Origin: Streptomyces lacrimifluminis
GTDB taxonomy: Bacteria; Actinomycetota; Actinomycetes; Streptomycetales; Streptomycetaceae
DNA length: 64,000 nt
Assembly (NCBI RefSeq): GCF_014646095.1
Contig: NZ_BMMU01000017.1
Location: 41,094-105,093 of the forward strand
Direction of reading: 5' to 3'
The notes below the pieces were generated by a model. It saw only the letters and a list, made by a program, of their open reading frames with translations. It ran no database searches and was not told the origin of the DNA. Of this stretch, positions 8,749 through 17,073 are shown piece after piece. Within the stretch, counting starts at the first letter, position 1. Each line of letters opens with the position of its first letter. The position numbers and the translations under genes are program-made.

Positions 8749-9522
8749 CTACGCGTGTTCAACGCCTTCGTGCAGCCGCCGGTTCCCGCCGCCCGCCGCC
8801 CCGCCGAACTCGCGCGACGCACCCTCGACGACCGCCTCCAACCGCGCGTGGTGCGCGCCCCGCCAGTACAGACGCTCGCAGGCCACGCACTGCGCGAACA
8901 CGTCGTACGTACGCCGGGTCCCGTCCTCCAGCCGGTCGCCCACCGTCTGCTTGTCCGCCTGCTCCAGCCGTCCGTTGCAGGCGGTGCACCTGGTCCACGG
9001 GGCGAGCGCGGGCGCGAACCGGTCCAGTACGTCCCGGAGCTGGGCGTCCGGACGATCGCTGTAGACATACGCGCCCGCCCACAGCTCCCGGCGCCGCAGC
9101 AGTCCCCGGTCCCGCGAGAGGAGCACGCGTCGCTCGGCCGCCGACAACGCGGCCAGCGCCGGGTCGCCGATGTCCTCGCTCTCGTACGCCGCGTCGACGC
9201 CCAGGAGCCGCAGCCTACGGGCGAGCGTGCCCAGATGGACGTCGAGCAGGAACCGCAGCGGCGCCCCCGGCACCGGCTGCGGTCTGACGACGGCTGCCAC
9301 CTCCACCGTCTCGCCCGCGTCCGGCACATGGGACACCGGCACCTCCCGGCCGTCGACCAGCAGCCGCCCGGCCTCGGTGAGCGGTACACCCAGCGACTCC
9401 ACCACGTGCCCGAGCGAGGACGACCCGTCGGTGACCACGGTCGTCGGCCCGGCACGTCGCTCGGACGGCACGAAGAGCCGCAGCTCAGGGGCGAAACTGA
9501 GAGTGATCTCCGGTCTGCTCAC
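8749..9522 (-). CDS. Mut7-C RNase-domain protein with N-terminal ubiquitin-like fold
   Basis: A 257-residue protein. Residues ~1-85 match the Mut7-C ubiquitin-like domain (ThiS/MoaD-type beta-grasp). Residues ~90-240 match the Mut7-C PIN-like RNase domain: FLLDVHLGTLARRLRLLG, a second acidic segment LLSRDRGL, and a zinc ribbon made by CTAC and CVAC followed by RLYWRGAHH. It starts with GTG and is divergent from the kinase gene. This two-domain form is common in actinomycetes; a nuclease role is predicted from the fold and the RNA target is unknown. Confidence 0.85.
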   Translation of the reverse strand: MSRPEITLSFAPELRLFVPSERRAGPTTVVTDGSSSLGHVVESLGVPLTEAGRLLVDGREVPVSHVPDAGETVEVAAVVRPQPVPGAPLRFLLDVHLGTLARRLRLLGVDAAYESEDIGDPALAALSAAERRVLLSRDRGLLRRRELWAGAYVYSDRPDAQLRDVLDRFAPALAPWTRCTACNGRLEQADKQTVGDRLEDGTRRTYDVFAQCVACERLYWRGAHHARLEAVVEGASREFGGAAGGGNRRLHEGVEHA

Positions 9523-9653
9523 CCGACCAGCATGTCATCGCCCCGGCCGGGCACGCCCGGCGGTTTCCCGTGCACTACTCTCAGCGCTCTCAACCCTCCG
9601 GCCCGGTTCCCCGACCGGGGCGGTCGGCCTCGCTGGTGGGGGAGTACGGCAGC

Positions 9654-11171
9654 ATGCAGTTCGAACGTACGGGCGTGCCCGGTTACGAGGTCGTCGAGGT
9701 CCTCGGGCAGGGCGGTTTCGCCACCGTGTACCGGGCCCGCCAACTGGCCGTCGGCCGCGAGGTCGCCCTCAAGATGGACAGCCGCGTGCTGGCCACCGAC
9801 CGCGACCGGCAGCGGTTCCTGCGCGAGGTCACCGCGGCCGGCCAACTGTCGGGCCACCCGCACGTGGTGGCGGTGTACGACGCGGGGGTGCTCGACAACG
9901 GCCGCCCGTACATGGTCCTGGAGCTGTGCTCCGGCGGTTCGCTCGGCGACCGCCTCCACCGGCAGGGCCCGCTCCCGGCCGCCGAGGCGCGGGACATCGG
10001 CGTACGCATCGCCGACGCGCTGGCCGCGGCCCACGCCGGCGGCGTGCTGCACCGCGACATCAAACCGGGCAACATCATGATCGACCGGTACGGAAACGTC
10101 GGCCTCGCCGACTTCGGGCTGGCGGCGATGCCCCGACCCGGCCAGGAACTGTCGGTCACCCGGGAGGCGTTGACGCCCGCGTACGCCCCACCGGAGGCGT
10201 TCCGGCTGGCCGAGCCGACCCCCGCCGGTGACGTGTACTCCCTCGCCGCCACGATCTACGCCCTCGTACAGGGCAGGCCCCCGCACTTCCCGGCGGAGGG
10301 CAGCCTCGGCATCGCGGAGGTCATCGTCCGGCACACCTGGCCCCTGCCGGACCTCCCCGGAGTGAACCCCGGCTTCACCGAGGTCCTCCGCCACGCCATG
10401 GCCCCGGACCCCGCCAACCGGCTGCCGAGCGCGGCGGCGCTCAGGGACGCGCTGGCCGCCGTGGACCTGGCGGACGGTGGAGGCGCCACCTACCTCCCCG
10501 CCTCCACCATCGCTCCGCCTGCCGCCCTGCACACCACGGTCCCGCCGGCCGCCGCCTCCCCGCGCCGCCGGACGAAGGTGAGCGTGCGGCTGTCCGCCGC
10601 GGCCGTGGCGGTGGTCGTCGTCGGTACGGGCGGGACGATGGCGTACCGGTACCTGCCGCCGTCGACGACCGAGGCACCCACCACCGGAGCCTCCGCCTCC
10701 GCTCCCGGTGCGGGCGGGGTGACCCGGGTCACGAACGCCGGTTTCGGCGTACCGACGACGACCGAGAACTGCCCGGCGGCCAGCGTCGCAGGCCTGGACG
10801 GCCGCTGCACGACGACCGCCGAATGCTGGGGCGGCATGGTCGTCACCGTCGGCATTGTCAGCATCAACCGCTCCGACTGCCTGGTGTCACACCCGTGGGA
10901 GACCTTCGCGATAGCCCCGCTCCCGTCCGACGGGATGACGAACAACCAGAAGGAACTGGCGAACCATCCCGACGTCCGCAGACTCTGCTCCCGCGAGGTC
11001 CTGGCCAGGTCCAGACAGGGCGACGCCCTCAAGATCGACCCCGCCCGCTGGACCACCGACGTGCTCCCGCCCACCCAGACCCAGTACGCCGACGGTCTGC
11101 GCGTCCTGCGCTGCGTGGCCACGATCACCGGGGAAGAGTCGACGGGAGCGCACTTCCGGCCCCGGGCGTGA
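9654..11171 (+). CDS. Transmembrane Ser/Thr protein kinase (PknB-type)
   Basis: A 505-residue kinase. The catalytic domain covers residues ~10-265: glycine loop LGQGGFATVYRA, ATP-binding Lys in VALKMD, catalytic loop HRDIKPGN, and DFGLA. A Pro-rich juxtamembrane stretch is followed by one TM segment (~residues 310-330, VAVVVVGTGGTMAY) and a ~165-residue outer domain with six cysteines that is not PASTA. The ATG at 9654 is preferred because GGGGGAG lies about 9 nt upstream; the frame is open to a GTG at 9570. The outer domain presumably senses something at the cell surface; no partner is encoded next to it. Confidence 0.88.
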   Translation: MQFERTGVPGYEVVEVLGQGGFATVYRARQLAVGREVALKMDSRVLATDRDRQRFLREVTAAGQLSGHPHVVAVYDAGVLDNGRPYMVLELCSGGSLGDRLHRQGPLPAAEARDIGVRIADALAAAHAGGVLHRDIKPGNIMIDRYGNVGLADFGLAAMPRPGQELSVTREALTPAYAPPEAFRLAEPTPAGDVYSLAATIYALVQGRPPHFPAEGSLGIAEVIVRHTWPLPDLPGVNPGFTEVLRHAMAPDPANRLPSAAALRDALAAVDLADGGGATYLPASTIAPPAALHTTVPPAAASPRRRTKVSVRLSAAAVAVVVVGTGGTMAYRYLPPSTTEAPTTGASASAPGAGGVTRVTNAGFGVPTTTENCPAASVAGLDGRCTTTAECWGGMVVTVGIVSINRSDCLVSHPWETFAIAPLPSDGMTNNQKELANHPDVRRLCSREVLARSRQGDALKIDPARWTTDVLPPTQTQYADGLRVLRCVATITGEESTGAHFRPRA

Positions 11172-11348
11172 GTTCCGCACCGAGTCGTCGACAGAGAGCC
11201 GACACCCGCATCGCCGTCCACGGCCCTGCACCGCCATGCTCCGACTGTCCGGCATCCGGGCGGTGGTTGACGTACGGCGAGACGTATTGCTCAAAGGCGA
11301 TCAGGGCGCGGAGGCCGGTACGTCGGGCCAACGCGCCCTGAAACACGC

Positions 11349-12947
11349 TCACTTGCGGTCGGCGGGTGACGCGGCCCCGCGCCCGCTGCCCTCCATGACG
11401 GCCTCCTTGGCGGCGGCTTTTCCGGCGGCCTTGGTGATGTTGCGGGCCATGCCGCCGAAGACGACCGCGTGGAAGGGCGATACGGACCACCAGTAGACGT
11501 GGCCCAGCAGACCGCGTGGGTGGAACAGGGCACGCTGACGGTAACGGGTGCGTCCCTCGGCCTCTGTCTCCACGTACATCTCCAGCCAGGCGAGGCCGGG
11601 CAGCCGCATCTCGGCCCGCAACCGCAGCAGCCGTCCGGGCTCGATCTCCTCGACCCGCCAGAAGTCCAGGGAGTCGCCGACCCGCAGGCGCTCGGCGTCA
11701 CGTCGCCCACGGCGCAGGCCGACACCGCCGACGAACCGGTCCAACCAGCCCCGGACCGCCCAGGCCAGCGGGAAGGAGTACCAGCCGTTGTCGCCCCCGA
11801 TGCCCTCGATCACCTTCCACAGCGCCTGTCGGGACGCGTCGACCGACAGGCGCCGCTCGTCCTGGTAGAGGCTGCCGCCCGCCCAGTCCGGGTCGGTGGG
11901 CAGGGGATCACTGGGCGCCCCCGGCAGGGCGGCGGACGACCAGCGGGTGGCGACCTGCGCCTCCCGCACCCTCCGCAGCGCCAGGGCCAGCGCCTCGTCG
12001 AAAGGCAGCGGCCGGCCCGGAAGGTCGGGAACGTACCGGGCGATGTCGTGCTCGTGGCAGACGACCTCGTGGCGCAGCGACTCCGTGAGCGGCCGGGCCA
12101 GGGAGGCGGGTACGGGGGTGACGAGACCGACCCAGTGGCTGGACAGCCTCGGCGTCAGGACCGGAACCGGCACGACGAGCCGCCGACGCAGGCCCGCGAC
12201 CACGGCGTAGCGGCGCATCATCTCCCGGTAGGTCAGGACGTCCGGCCCGCCGATGTCGAACGCCCGGTCGACGTCGGCCGGCATGGTGGCCGAGCCGACG
12301 AGGTAGCGCAGCACGTCCCGTACCCCGATGGGCTGGGTGCGGGTGTGCACCCAGCTCGGGGTGACCATCACCGGCAGCCTCTCGGTGAGGTACCGCAGCA
12401 TCTCGAAGGAGGCCGACCCCGAGCCGATGACGACCGCCGCCCGCAGCACGGTGGCGGGTACCGGCGCGTCGAGGAAGATCCGCCCCACCTCGGCCCGGGA
12501 CCGCAGATGCGGGGACAGCGAGTCCTCGACCACACCCCGAGGGGTGAGTCCGCCGAGATAGACGATCCGCCGTACGCCCGCCGCCTCCGCCTGCTCGGCG
12601 AAGACGCGTGCGGCGCGGCGGTCGGTGTCCTCGAACCCGGAACCGGAGCCGAGTGCGTGCACCAGGTAGTACGCGACGTCGATACCGCGCATGGCGGCAG
12701 CGACCGACTCGGGGTCCGTGACGTCCCCGCGCACCGGCTCGACCTCGCCCGCCCAGGGATGGTCACGGAGTTTGTCCGGGGAACGGGCCAGACACCGCAC
12801 CCGGTGCCCCGCCTCCAGCAGCTCCGGCACCAGACGTCCGCCGATGTAGCCGGAGGCTCCGGTGACCAGACAGCGCAGCCCCTCGGCCCCACGTCCGGCG
12901 TGTCCCTCCCCCTCGTCCGGCGCGTACCGCTCTCCATCCGTGCTCAC
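11349..12947 (-). CDS. NAD(P)-binding (SDR/YbjT-like) protein fused to DUF2867
   Basis: A 532-residue two-part protein. The N-terminal Rossmann fold has GASGYIGG (~residue 32) with downstream strands typical of NmrA/YbjT-like atypical SDRs. The C-terminal ~150 residues (after RLSVDASRQALWKVIEG, with GDNGWYSFPLAW) match DUF2867, a START/polyketide-cyclase-like domain often fused to such SDRs. The first ~25 residues are acidic and low in complexity. The substrate is unknown. The gene stands alone and points away from the divergent MMPL remnant region. Confidence 0.82.
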   Translation of the reverse strand: MSTDGERYAPDEGEGHAGRGAEGLRCLVTGASGYIGGRLVPELLEAGHRVRCLARSPDKLRDHPWAGEVEPVRGDVTDPESVAAAMRGIDVAYYLVHALGSGSGFEDTDRRAARVFAEQAEAAGVRRIVYLGGLTPRGVVEDSLSPHLRSRAEVGRIFLDAPVPATVLRAAVVIGSGSASFEMLRYLTERLPVMVTPSWVHTRTQPIGVRDVLRYLVGSATMPADVDRAFDIGGPDVLTYREMMRRYAVVAGLRRRLVVPVPVLTPRLSSHWVGLVTPVPASLARPLTESLRHEVVCHEHDIARYVPDLPGRPLPFDEALALALRRVREAQVATRWSSAALPGAPSDPLPTDPDWAGGSLYQDERRLSVDASRQALWKVIEGIGGDNGWYSFPLAWAVRGWLDRFVGGVGLRRGRRDAERLRVGDSLDFWRVEEIEPGRLLRLRAEMRLPGLAWLEMYVETEAEGRTRYRQRALFHPRGLLGHVYWWSVSPFHAVVFGGMARNITKAAGKAAAKEAVMEGSGRGAASPADRK

Positions 12948-13108
12948 GACACTGCCTCCACGCGCTTGCTCCGACGCTGTTGCCTCGTCGTCCGATCATT
13001 GCCGCTACGAGCCGACCGCGCCCGTCACCGCGACGCGGCCCGGGAAGCCCGGGTGCCCGGTCGCGCTGCCGCCACGCGTCACGCCGAGGGCATCGGCCCG
13101 GTCCCGTG

Positions 13109-13245
13109 TCAGCAGGTGTCCCGGGCCAGGGAACTCGGCCACCACGCCCGCGGACCGATGTCGATCACCAGGGCGGGCACCAGCAGAGAACGGACGACGA
13201 GACCGTCGAGCAGGACACCGAAGGCACGATGAACGCGATACGCCG
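13109..13245 (-). pseudogene. C-terminal remnant of an MMPL/RND-family lipid transporter
   Basis: On the minus strand a 45-codon stretch ending at a TGA (13109-13111) reads RAFGVLLDGLVVRSLLVPAL and then a tail with RAWWPSSLAR. This is the very characteristic end of MMPL exporters, which are usually over 700 residues long. Everything upstream has been replaced by the end of the RIO kinase gene and intergenic DNA, so only the last ~6% of the gene survives. Confidence 0.75.
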
Positions 13246-13269
13246 GGACGTCCCAGCCGGCCGCCCGGT

Positions 13270-14232
13270 TCAGAAGGCGTGCGCCATCAGCTCCGCGAAC
13301 AGCGCGTGCTCGTCGACATCGAGGCCCCGCGAGCGGAACCAGCCGCAGATGTTGGCGCAGTCGCGCTGGAGGAAGCTCATCCCGTTGAGGTTGCCGACCA
13401 GGTCGACGATCTGTGGCAGGTCGATGATGACCAGCCGCTCACCCGCCGCCAGAATGTTGTACGCCGAGAGGTCGCCGTGCACGAAGCCGTTCTGCACCAT
13501 CTTCGCGAGGGCGTCGGTGAGCTGCTCGAAGTACGCCGCCAGCAACTCGGGTGAGGGCCGTACCTGGGCGAGCCGGGGCGCGGTCTGGACGGTGTCGTCC
13601 TCGTCTACGACGGTGATCCACTCCATCAGGATCTCGGTGCCGTCGATCTGGACCGGGTAGGGAACCGGCAGCCCGAGGTTCCAGAGCCGCACCAGCGCAC
13701 CCCATTCGGACACCGCCCACTCGCCGGCCGCGACCTGGCGGCCGAAGGTGCTCTTCCGCTTGATGGCCCGCTCGTCACGTGAGCGCTTCATCGAGCGGCC
13801 CTCGGTGTAGGACGCGGCGCGGTGGAAGGTCCGGTGCTCGGCAGAGCGGTACCTCTTGGCCGCCATGACCACACCGGCCGCGGGGTCGAGCGGGTCGGCG
13901 CGCTCGACGAGGTGAACGTCGGCCTCCTTGCCGGTCTTGAGGACGCCGAGTTCGGTGTCGATCGCGCCCTGCGAGGTCACCACCCAGTCCGGGAGCGGCT
14001 CGGGGCCTCGGCAGAGGGGTTCGACGCCGAGCCAGGTCGACCACCGCTGGCCGTCCTCGAGGTCGTCGTAGGGACGGAAGTCGAAGACGAACCGGTCGTC
14101 GACGTCACTCAGGATGTCCGGCGACGGGAACGGGACGGAGCGGTGGGCGTCGGCGCTGAAGCCGTCAGGAAATGCCGGGTGCTGAGGGTGCTTGGGGTGC
14201 TGGGGGTGCTGCGAGAGATTGTCGTGAGACAT
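13270..14232 (-). CDS. RIO1-like atypical protein kinase
   Basis: A 320-residue kinase-fold protein. Key features are GVLKTGKEADVHLVERAD (atypical nucleotide loop), the ATP Lys in MAAKRYR, the catalytic loop FVHGDLSAYNIL and the metal-binding IDLPQIVD. Together these are diagnostic of the RIO family. The N-terminus has a His/Pro/Gln-rich repeat (QHPQHPKHPQHP). In bacteria RIO-type kinases are poorly characterised, and a role in ribosome-associated or stress signalling is only inferred. A structured leader with a possible upstream reading frame precedes it. Confidence 0.88.
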   Translation of the reverse strand: MSHDNLSQHPQHPKHPQHPAFPDGFSADAHRSVPFPSPDILSDVDDRFVFDFRPYDDLEDGQRWSTWLGVEPLCRGPEPLPDWVVTSQGAIDTELGVLKTGKEADVHLVERADPLDPAAGVVMAAKRYRSAEHRTFHRAASYTEGRSMKRSRDERAIKRKSTFGRQVAAGEWAVSEWGALVRLWNLGLPVPYPVQIDGTEILMEWITVVDEDDTVQTAPRLAQVRPSPELLAAYFEQLTDALAKMVQNGFVHGDLSAYNILAAGERLVIIDLPQIVDLVGNLNGMSFLQRDCANICGWFRSRGLDVDEHALFAELMAHAF

Positions 14233-14299
14233 CGCTGGAGGTGCTCCATGAGGCGAGAGGGACGCGGTCTGCGGGCAGGCCGAGGACAGTCGTGGTCAC
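14165..14299 (-). other. Possible 44-codon upstream ORF overlapping the RIO kinase start
   Basis: A GTG at 14299 sits behind a strong AGGAGG at the usual spacing, and the frame runs 44 codons, past the kinase ATG at 14232, to a stop at 14165. The kinase ATG itself has no good ribosome-binding site. The segments at 14240-14260 and 14310-14325 can pair (GGTGCTCCA with TGGAGCACC, CGAGAGG with CCTCTCG). This suggests the upstream frame may control kinase translation. The peptide itself is not recognised. Confidence 0.3.
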
Positions 14300-14875
14300 G
14301 GTCGTGCCTCCTCTCGTGGAGCACCGGGCAGCTCCCGGTGTCTGGCTCATGGTGAGGGGTGAACACGGGGAGCGGCAACCGAATAAGCCGGCCCGCTTCG
14401 GGTGGCCCCAGCAGTGCCGTAGGTCTCCGGCGCGATCCTCCGTACCGGCCCCGGGCCCGGCCACGGCCCCGGCCTCGTCGGACGGGCGGGACAGAACACC
14501 GCCTTCTCGCGTCACGTGGAACCTCGGCACCGCGATGCACTGCAAACTGGCGACTACTCCTGGGCCCGTACGGCCTTACCCCAGCGCGGCTGGGATCAGC
14601 TGGTACGCCTTTGCGCTGGAGTACATGGAGATGAGCTGCCCGCTGATCGAGGCGAAGACCCGGGACGAGATCAACGACGCGCTGTGCGCGATCACCCGGG
14701 CGATGCCACAGGACGTGCGGGGCAGCCCCGAGCGATGAACTTGCCGCGACGGGCGACGCGGGGCTCGGCGTTCGTCGTCCCACGCCCGGAGTTGCGTCAG
14801 ATGCCGGTCTGACGTCCGGCTGGCCCTGCGCTGGGTGACGGGGCCTCACGCCCGTTGCAACAGGATCACTGGCAT
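14300..14875. other. Gene-poor stretch before the IS remnants
   Basis: No convincing intact gene. A short plus-strand frame at about 14509-14740 (ending in a TGA at 14740) has coding-like composition, but the likely reading switches frame near 14600 and matches nothing I recognise. It may be a decayed gene end. Confidence 0.4.
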
Positions 14876-15210
14876 TCAGCGTTGCCGCTCCAGGGCGAGG
14901 ACGGCTTTGGCGATTGACGTCATGTGGTTCGGGCTGCGTCGGGATCTGCGAAAGATCTGCCAGGTCTTCAGGCGGGCGACGCCGCGCTCGACCGGTGCGC
15001 GTGCCGCGGCCAGCGCCCGGTTGAGGGTCTTCTCGGTGGGGGTGAGTTCCCGCAGGGGCCTGCGTCTGATGCCGGTGCTCACCCAGGGGCCGCCGCCCTG
15101 GTAGGCGAGGTCGGCCAGGATGGGCACGCCCTGGCGCTCGCAGATGCGGATGATCCGGTGGGTGCGGGCCGCGGTCAGGTCGTGAGCCCGGCCCGGCAAC
15201 GCGGGACTGG
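14876..15210 (-). pseudogene. IS5-family transposase, 3' fragment
   Basis: The minus strand encodes the C-terminal ~110 residues of an IS5-type DDE transposase: PGRAHDLTAARTHRI, then VPILADLAYQGGGPWVSTG, and ERGVARLKTWQIFRR carrying the conserved catalytic-Glu region. The N-terminal half with the first catalytic Asp is missing, because the frame is broken at ~15210 where an IS110-type fragment begins on the other strand. Confidence 0.8.
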
Positions 15211-15212
15211 CG

Positions 15213-15485
15213 CCGGTGTCGCGCGACTCCGGCCGGCGGACCGGCAACCACCACCGGCCCAAGCGCTACCACCGCCGCCTGCGACACGTCTTCTACATGG
15301 CCGCCCAAACCGCCATGATGCGCCCAGGCCCCTCGCGGGACTACTACCCCAAGAAACGCGCCGAAGGACTGATCCACACACAGGCCCTGCTCGCCCTCGC
15401 ACGCCGCCGAGTCGACGTCCTATGGGCCATGCTCCGTGACAAGAGGCACTTCACGCCCACCCCACCAGCCACCCAATCGGCTTGA
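15213..15485 (+). pseudogene. IS110-family transposase, 3' fragment
   Basis: The plus strand encodes the C-terminal part of an IS110/Transposase_20 protein: DSGRRTGNHHRPKRYHRRLR followed by FYMAAQTAM and PSRDYYPKKRAEG. It begins abruptly at ~15213, directly against the IS5 fragment on the opposite strand, so one element probably inserted into or recombined with the other before both lost their 5' halves. Confidence 0.82.
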
Positions 15486-15861
15486 CACCATCATTGAGAC
15501 TCACTCCACGAGCGCATGGGGCAGGTCGAGTGCGGCAGGATAGATGACCAACGAGGCTCCCGAGCAGCGTGGTTGAGACGTCAGACATCTCGATCAACGG
15601 CTCAGGGGCCTCGCTCGTTGTGCTTCGTGGACCGTCACCTGATCGGTGGCCAACTCGAGAAGCTCATTGCGAGCACTTTCCGTACGCCGACGGCAGGATC
15701 CGGGCCGCGGGGAAGAGGGAACTCTGGTGGATGACCTCTATTGTCCGCCCTTGCGGAACGCTGACTGACGGTCAGTCTGGGGAGGCGGCGATTGCGCGGA
15801 ACGCTGCGGGCGTCTGGACGGAGTCGGACACAAGTGATCCACCTCGTGCTTTCATGCACGC
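15486..15861. other. No recognisable gene
   Basis: Two plus-strand frames (15516-15734 and 15569-15874) are open but have no familiar motifs and no convincing ribosome-binding sites. The stretch lies between transposase and ATPase remnants and is probably decayed DNA. Confidence 0.4.
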
Positions 15862-15999
15862 ATGCATTCCCTGACCGTGCAGGTGGACGGAGATCACCTG
15901 GCCCGCCTTGTCCGTAGTCCGCGAGCCGGCCTGACGGAGCTCATCTGGAACGCCCTCGACGCGGACGCCGACGTCGTCGCACGCACGCACGGCCCTTGA
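15862..15999 (+). pseudogene. Truncated ATP-binding (GHKL/Hsp90-like) protein start
   Basis: An ATG at 15862 opens a 45-codon frame reading VDGDHLARLVRSPRAGLTEL followed by IWNALDADAD. This is the N-terminal helix and the Asn-containing ATP-binding box seen in a large streptomycete family of Hsp90-like ATPases (normally several hundred residues). The frame then turns into unrelated sequence and stops, adjacent to a transposase remnant, so the gene has been cut after its first domain element. Confidence 0.65.
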
Positions 16000-16064
16000 A
16001 CCTCCGATCAGACGGGCCCTGACCGAAGCGCGTAGCACGCAACGGCAGAAGCAGCTGCCACGGT

Positions 16065-16345
16065 GAGAGAGGTAATCCCGGCAGACAGGGCCGACATGTC
16101 GACGGCGACGTATCGGATGGCCTTCCTCCAGGTCAGGGGCAGGGTGGAAAGCCGGGCCAGTGCGTCGGCGACGGTGCGGCCCTCGACCTGCCCGAGCAGT
16201 CCGCCGGATCTGAGGGCGGCGGCGAACCCGGTGTGTGGACGGTCCCTGGTCATCTTCCACTTCCCGGGGTCCTGGTCCTGCTCCCAGCGAGGTTTGCCGC
16301 GTCGGGTCTCATCTATGCCCAGTTCCTCGACCGGTTGGCCATCTG
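16065..16345 (-). pseudogene. ISL3-family transposase, internal fragment
   Basis: On the minus strand the sequence reads GIDETRRGKPRWEQDQDPGK, then MTRDRPHTGF, GGLLGQVEGRTV and WRKAIRYVAVDMSAL. These are the middle DDE-domain motifs of ISL3-type transposases, including the first catalytic Asp in GIDE and the second in AVDM. Both ends are lost. It separates the ATPase fragment from the small gene at 16434. Confidence 0.7.
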
Positions 16346-16433
16346 TACGTCATTCGGACATTCGGACGCTGCGACTTGGTTACGGATCTCCCGGGTTCTG
16401 GTGGCTCTGCGGTGAGCTGGTCATGATGGGCGC

Positions 16434-16829
16434 ATGACGTTGGCCGCGAGTGCGTTCACACAACTGGCGACTTGGCCCGATCTCGCCGAGGTGGATCCGA
16501 GCTGCGGCATTGGTCGTGCACTCGCCTCAGCCCATGGCGAGATCGCGCACTTCCATTCCGACATGGACGTTGACCTGTACCTCACGGCGAGGGCCATCCG
16601 GCGGTTCGAAGAGCACCTCACGGGCGCCTCCGCCGTCCGGATCGTGCCTGGCTCACATTGGGTGGCGCTCCACCTGGATGTCTCCGGGGACATCGACCTG
16701 CTCATGACCCTGGTCAGCCTTGCCCTGCAGGCTCAACAGGCGTGGCCGGTTCCAGGCGACGGCCCACGCGCACGGTGCAATGATCAACACAGCGGGACAC
16801 TTCCGCATAAGCATCTCAGCGGAAGCTGA
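16434..16829 (+). CDS. Small luciferase-domain-like (DUF5519-type) protein
   Basis: A 131-residue protein. Residues ~20-110 resemble a streptomycete family annotated as luciferase-domain or DUF5519 proteins: GEIAHFHSDMDVDLYLTARA, RRFEEHL, VPGSHWVALHLD, and DIDLLMTLVSLALQA. No catalytic function is established for this group. The start codon has only a weak ribosome-binding site. It is followed closely by the three-helix protein gene. Recognition is from memory of the family pattern. Confidence 0.6.
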   Translation: MTLAASAFTQLATWPDLAEVDPSCGIGRALASAHGEIAHFHSDMDVDLYLTARAIRRFEEHLTGASAVRIVPGSHWVALHLDVSGDIDLLMTLVSLALQAQQAWPVPGDGPRARCNDQHSGTLPHKHLSGS

Positions 16830-16857
16830 GCAGCGCCCTTCCAGACAGGTGGCACCC

Positions 16858-17073
16858 GTGGCGGACAAGGCGCGCGAAGAAGACGCCATTCGCGCAATCG
16901 TGGAGCGCCTGAACAACGCCTTCACGGCGACCCATAGCCGGGCCGAGGTCGAAGCAGCCGTAGCCAAAGCTCACGCCTCGTTCACCGACCGGCCTGTACG
17001 CGAGTTCGTCCCCGTGCTGGTCGAGCGCCAGGCACGGAGCATCCTCAACAATCATCCGGCTGACGACGCATAG
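16858..17073 (+). CDS. Three-helix bundle dimerisation-domain protein
   Basis: A 71-residue protein starting at GTG 16858: three amphipathic helices with DAIRAIVERLNNAF, RAEVEAAVAKAHASFTDRPV and REFVPVLVERQAR. This is the pattern of the small three-helix-bundle proteins frequent in Streptomyces (predicted dimerisation modules, no known activity). The frame is open further upstream, but that part overlaps the preceding gene and lacks the family pattern. Confidence 0.68.
   Translation: MADKAREEDAIRAIVERLNNAFTATHSRAEVEAAVAKAHASFTDRPVREFVPVLVERQARSILNNHPADDA

Noticed and set aside
7488..9455. A 655-residue minus-strand frame spanning the flippase-like gene and beyond
   Set aside because: The upstream ~310 codons run antisense in part through intergenic DNA and over the Mut7-C gene in another frame and have no family pattern; the real gene starts at 8516.
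14509..14740. Possible small gene before the IS5 remnant
   Set aside because: The coding-like pattern changes frame in the middle, there is no ribosome-binding site, and no family is recognised.
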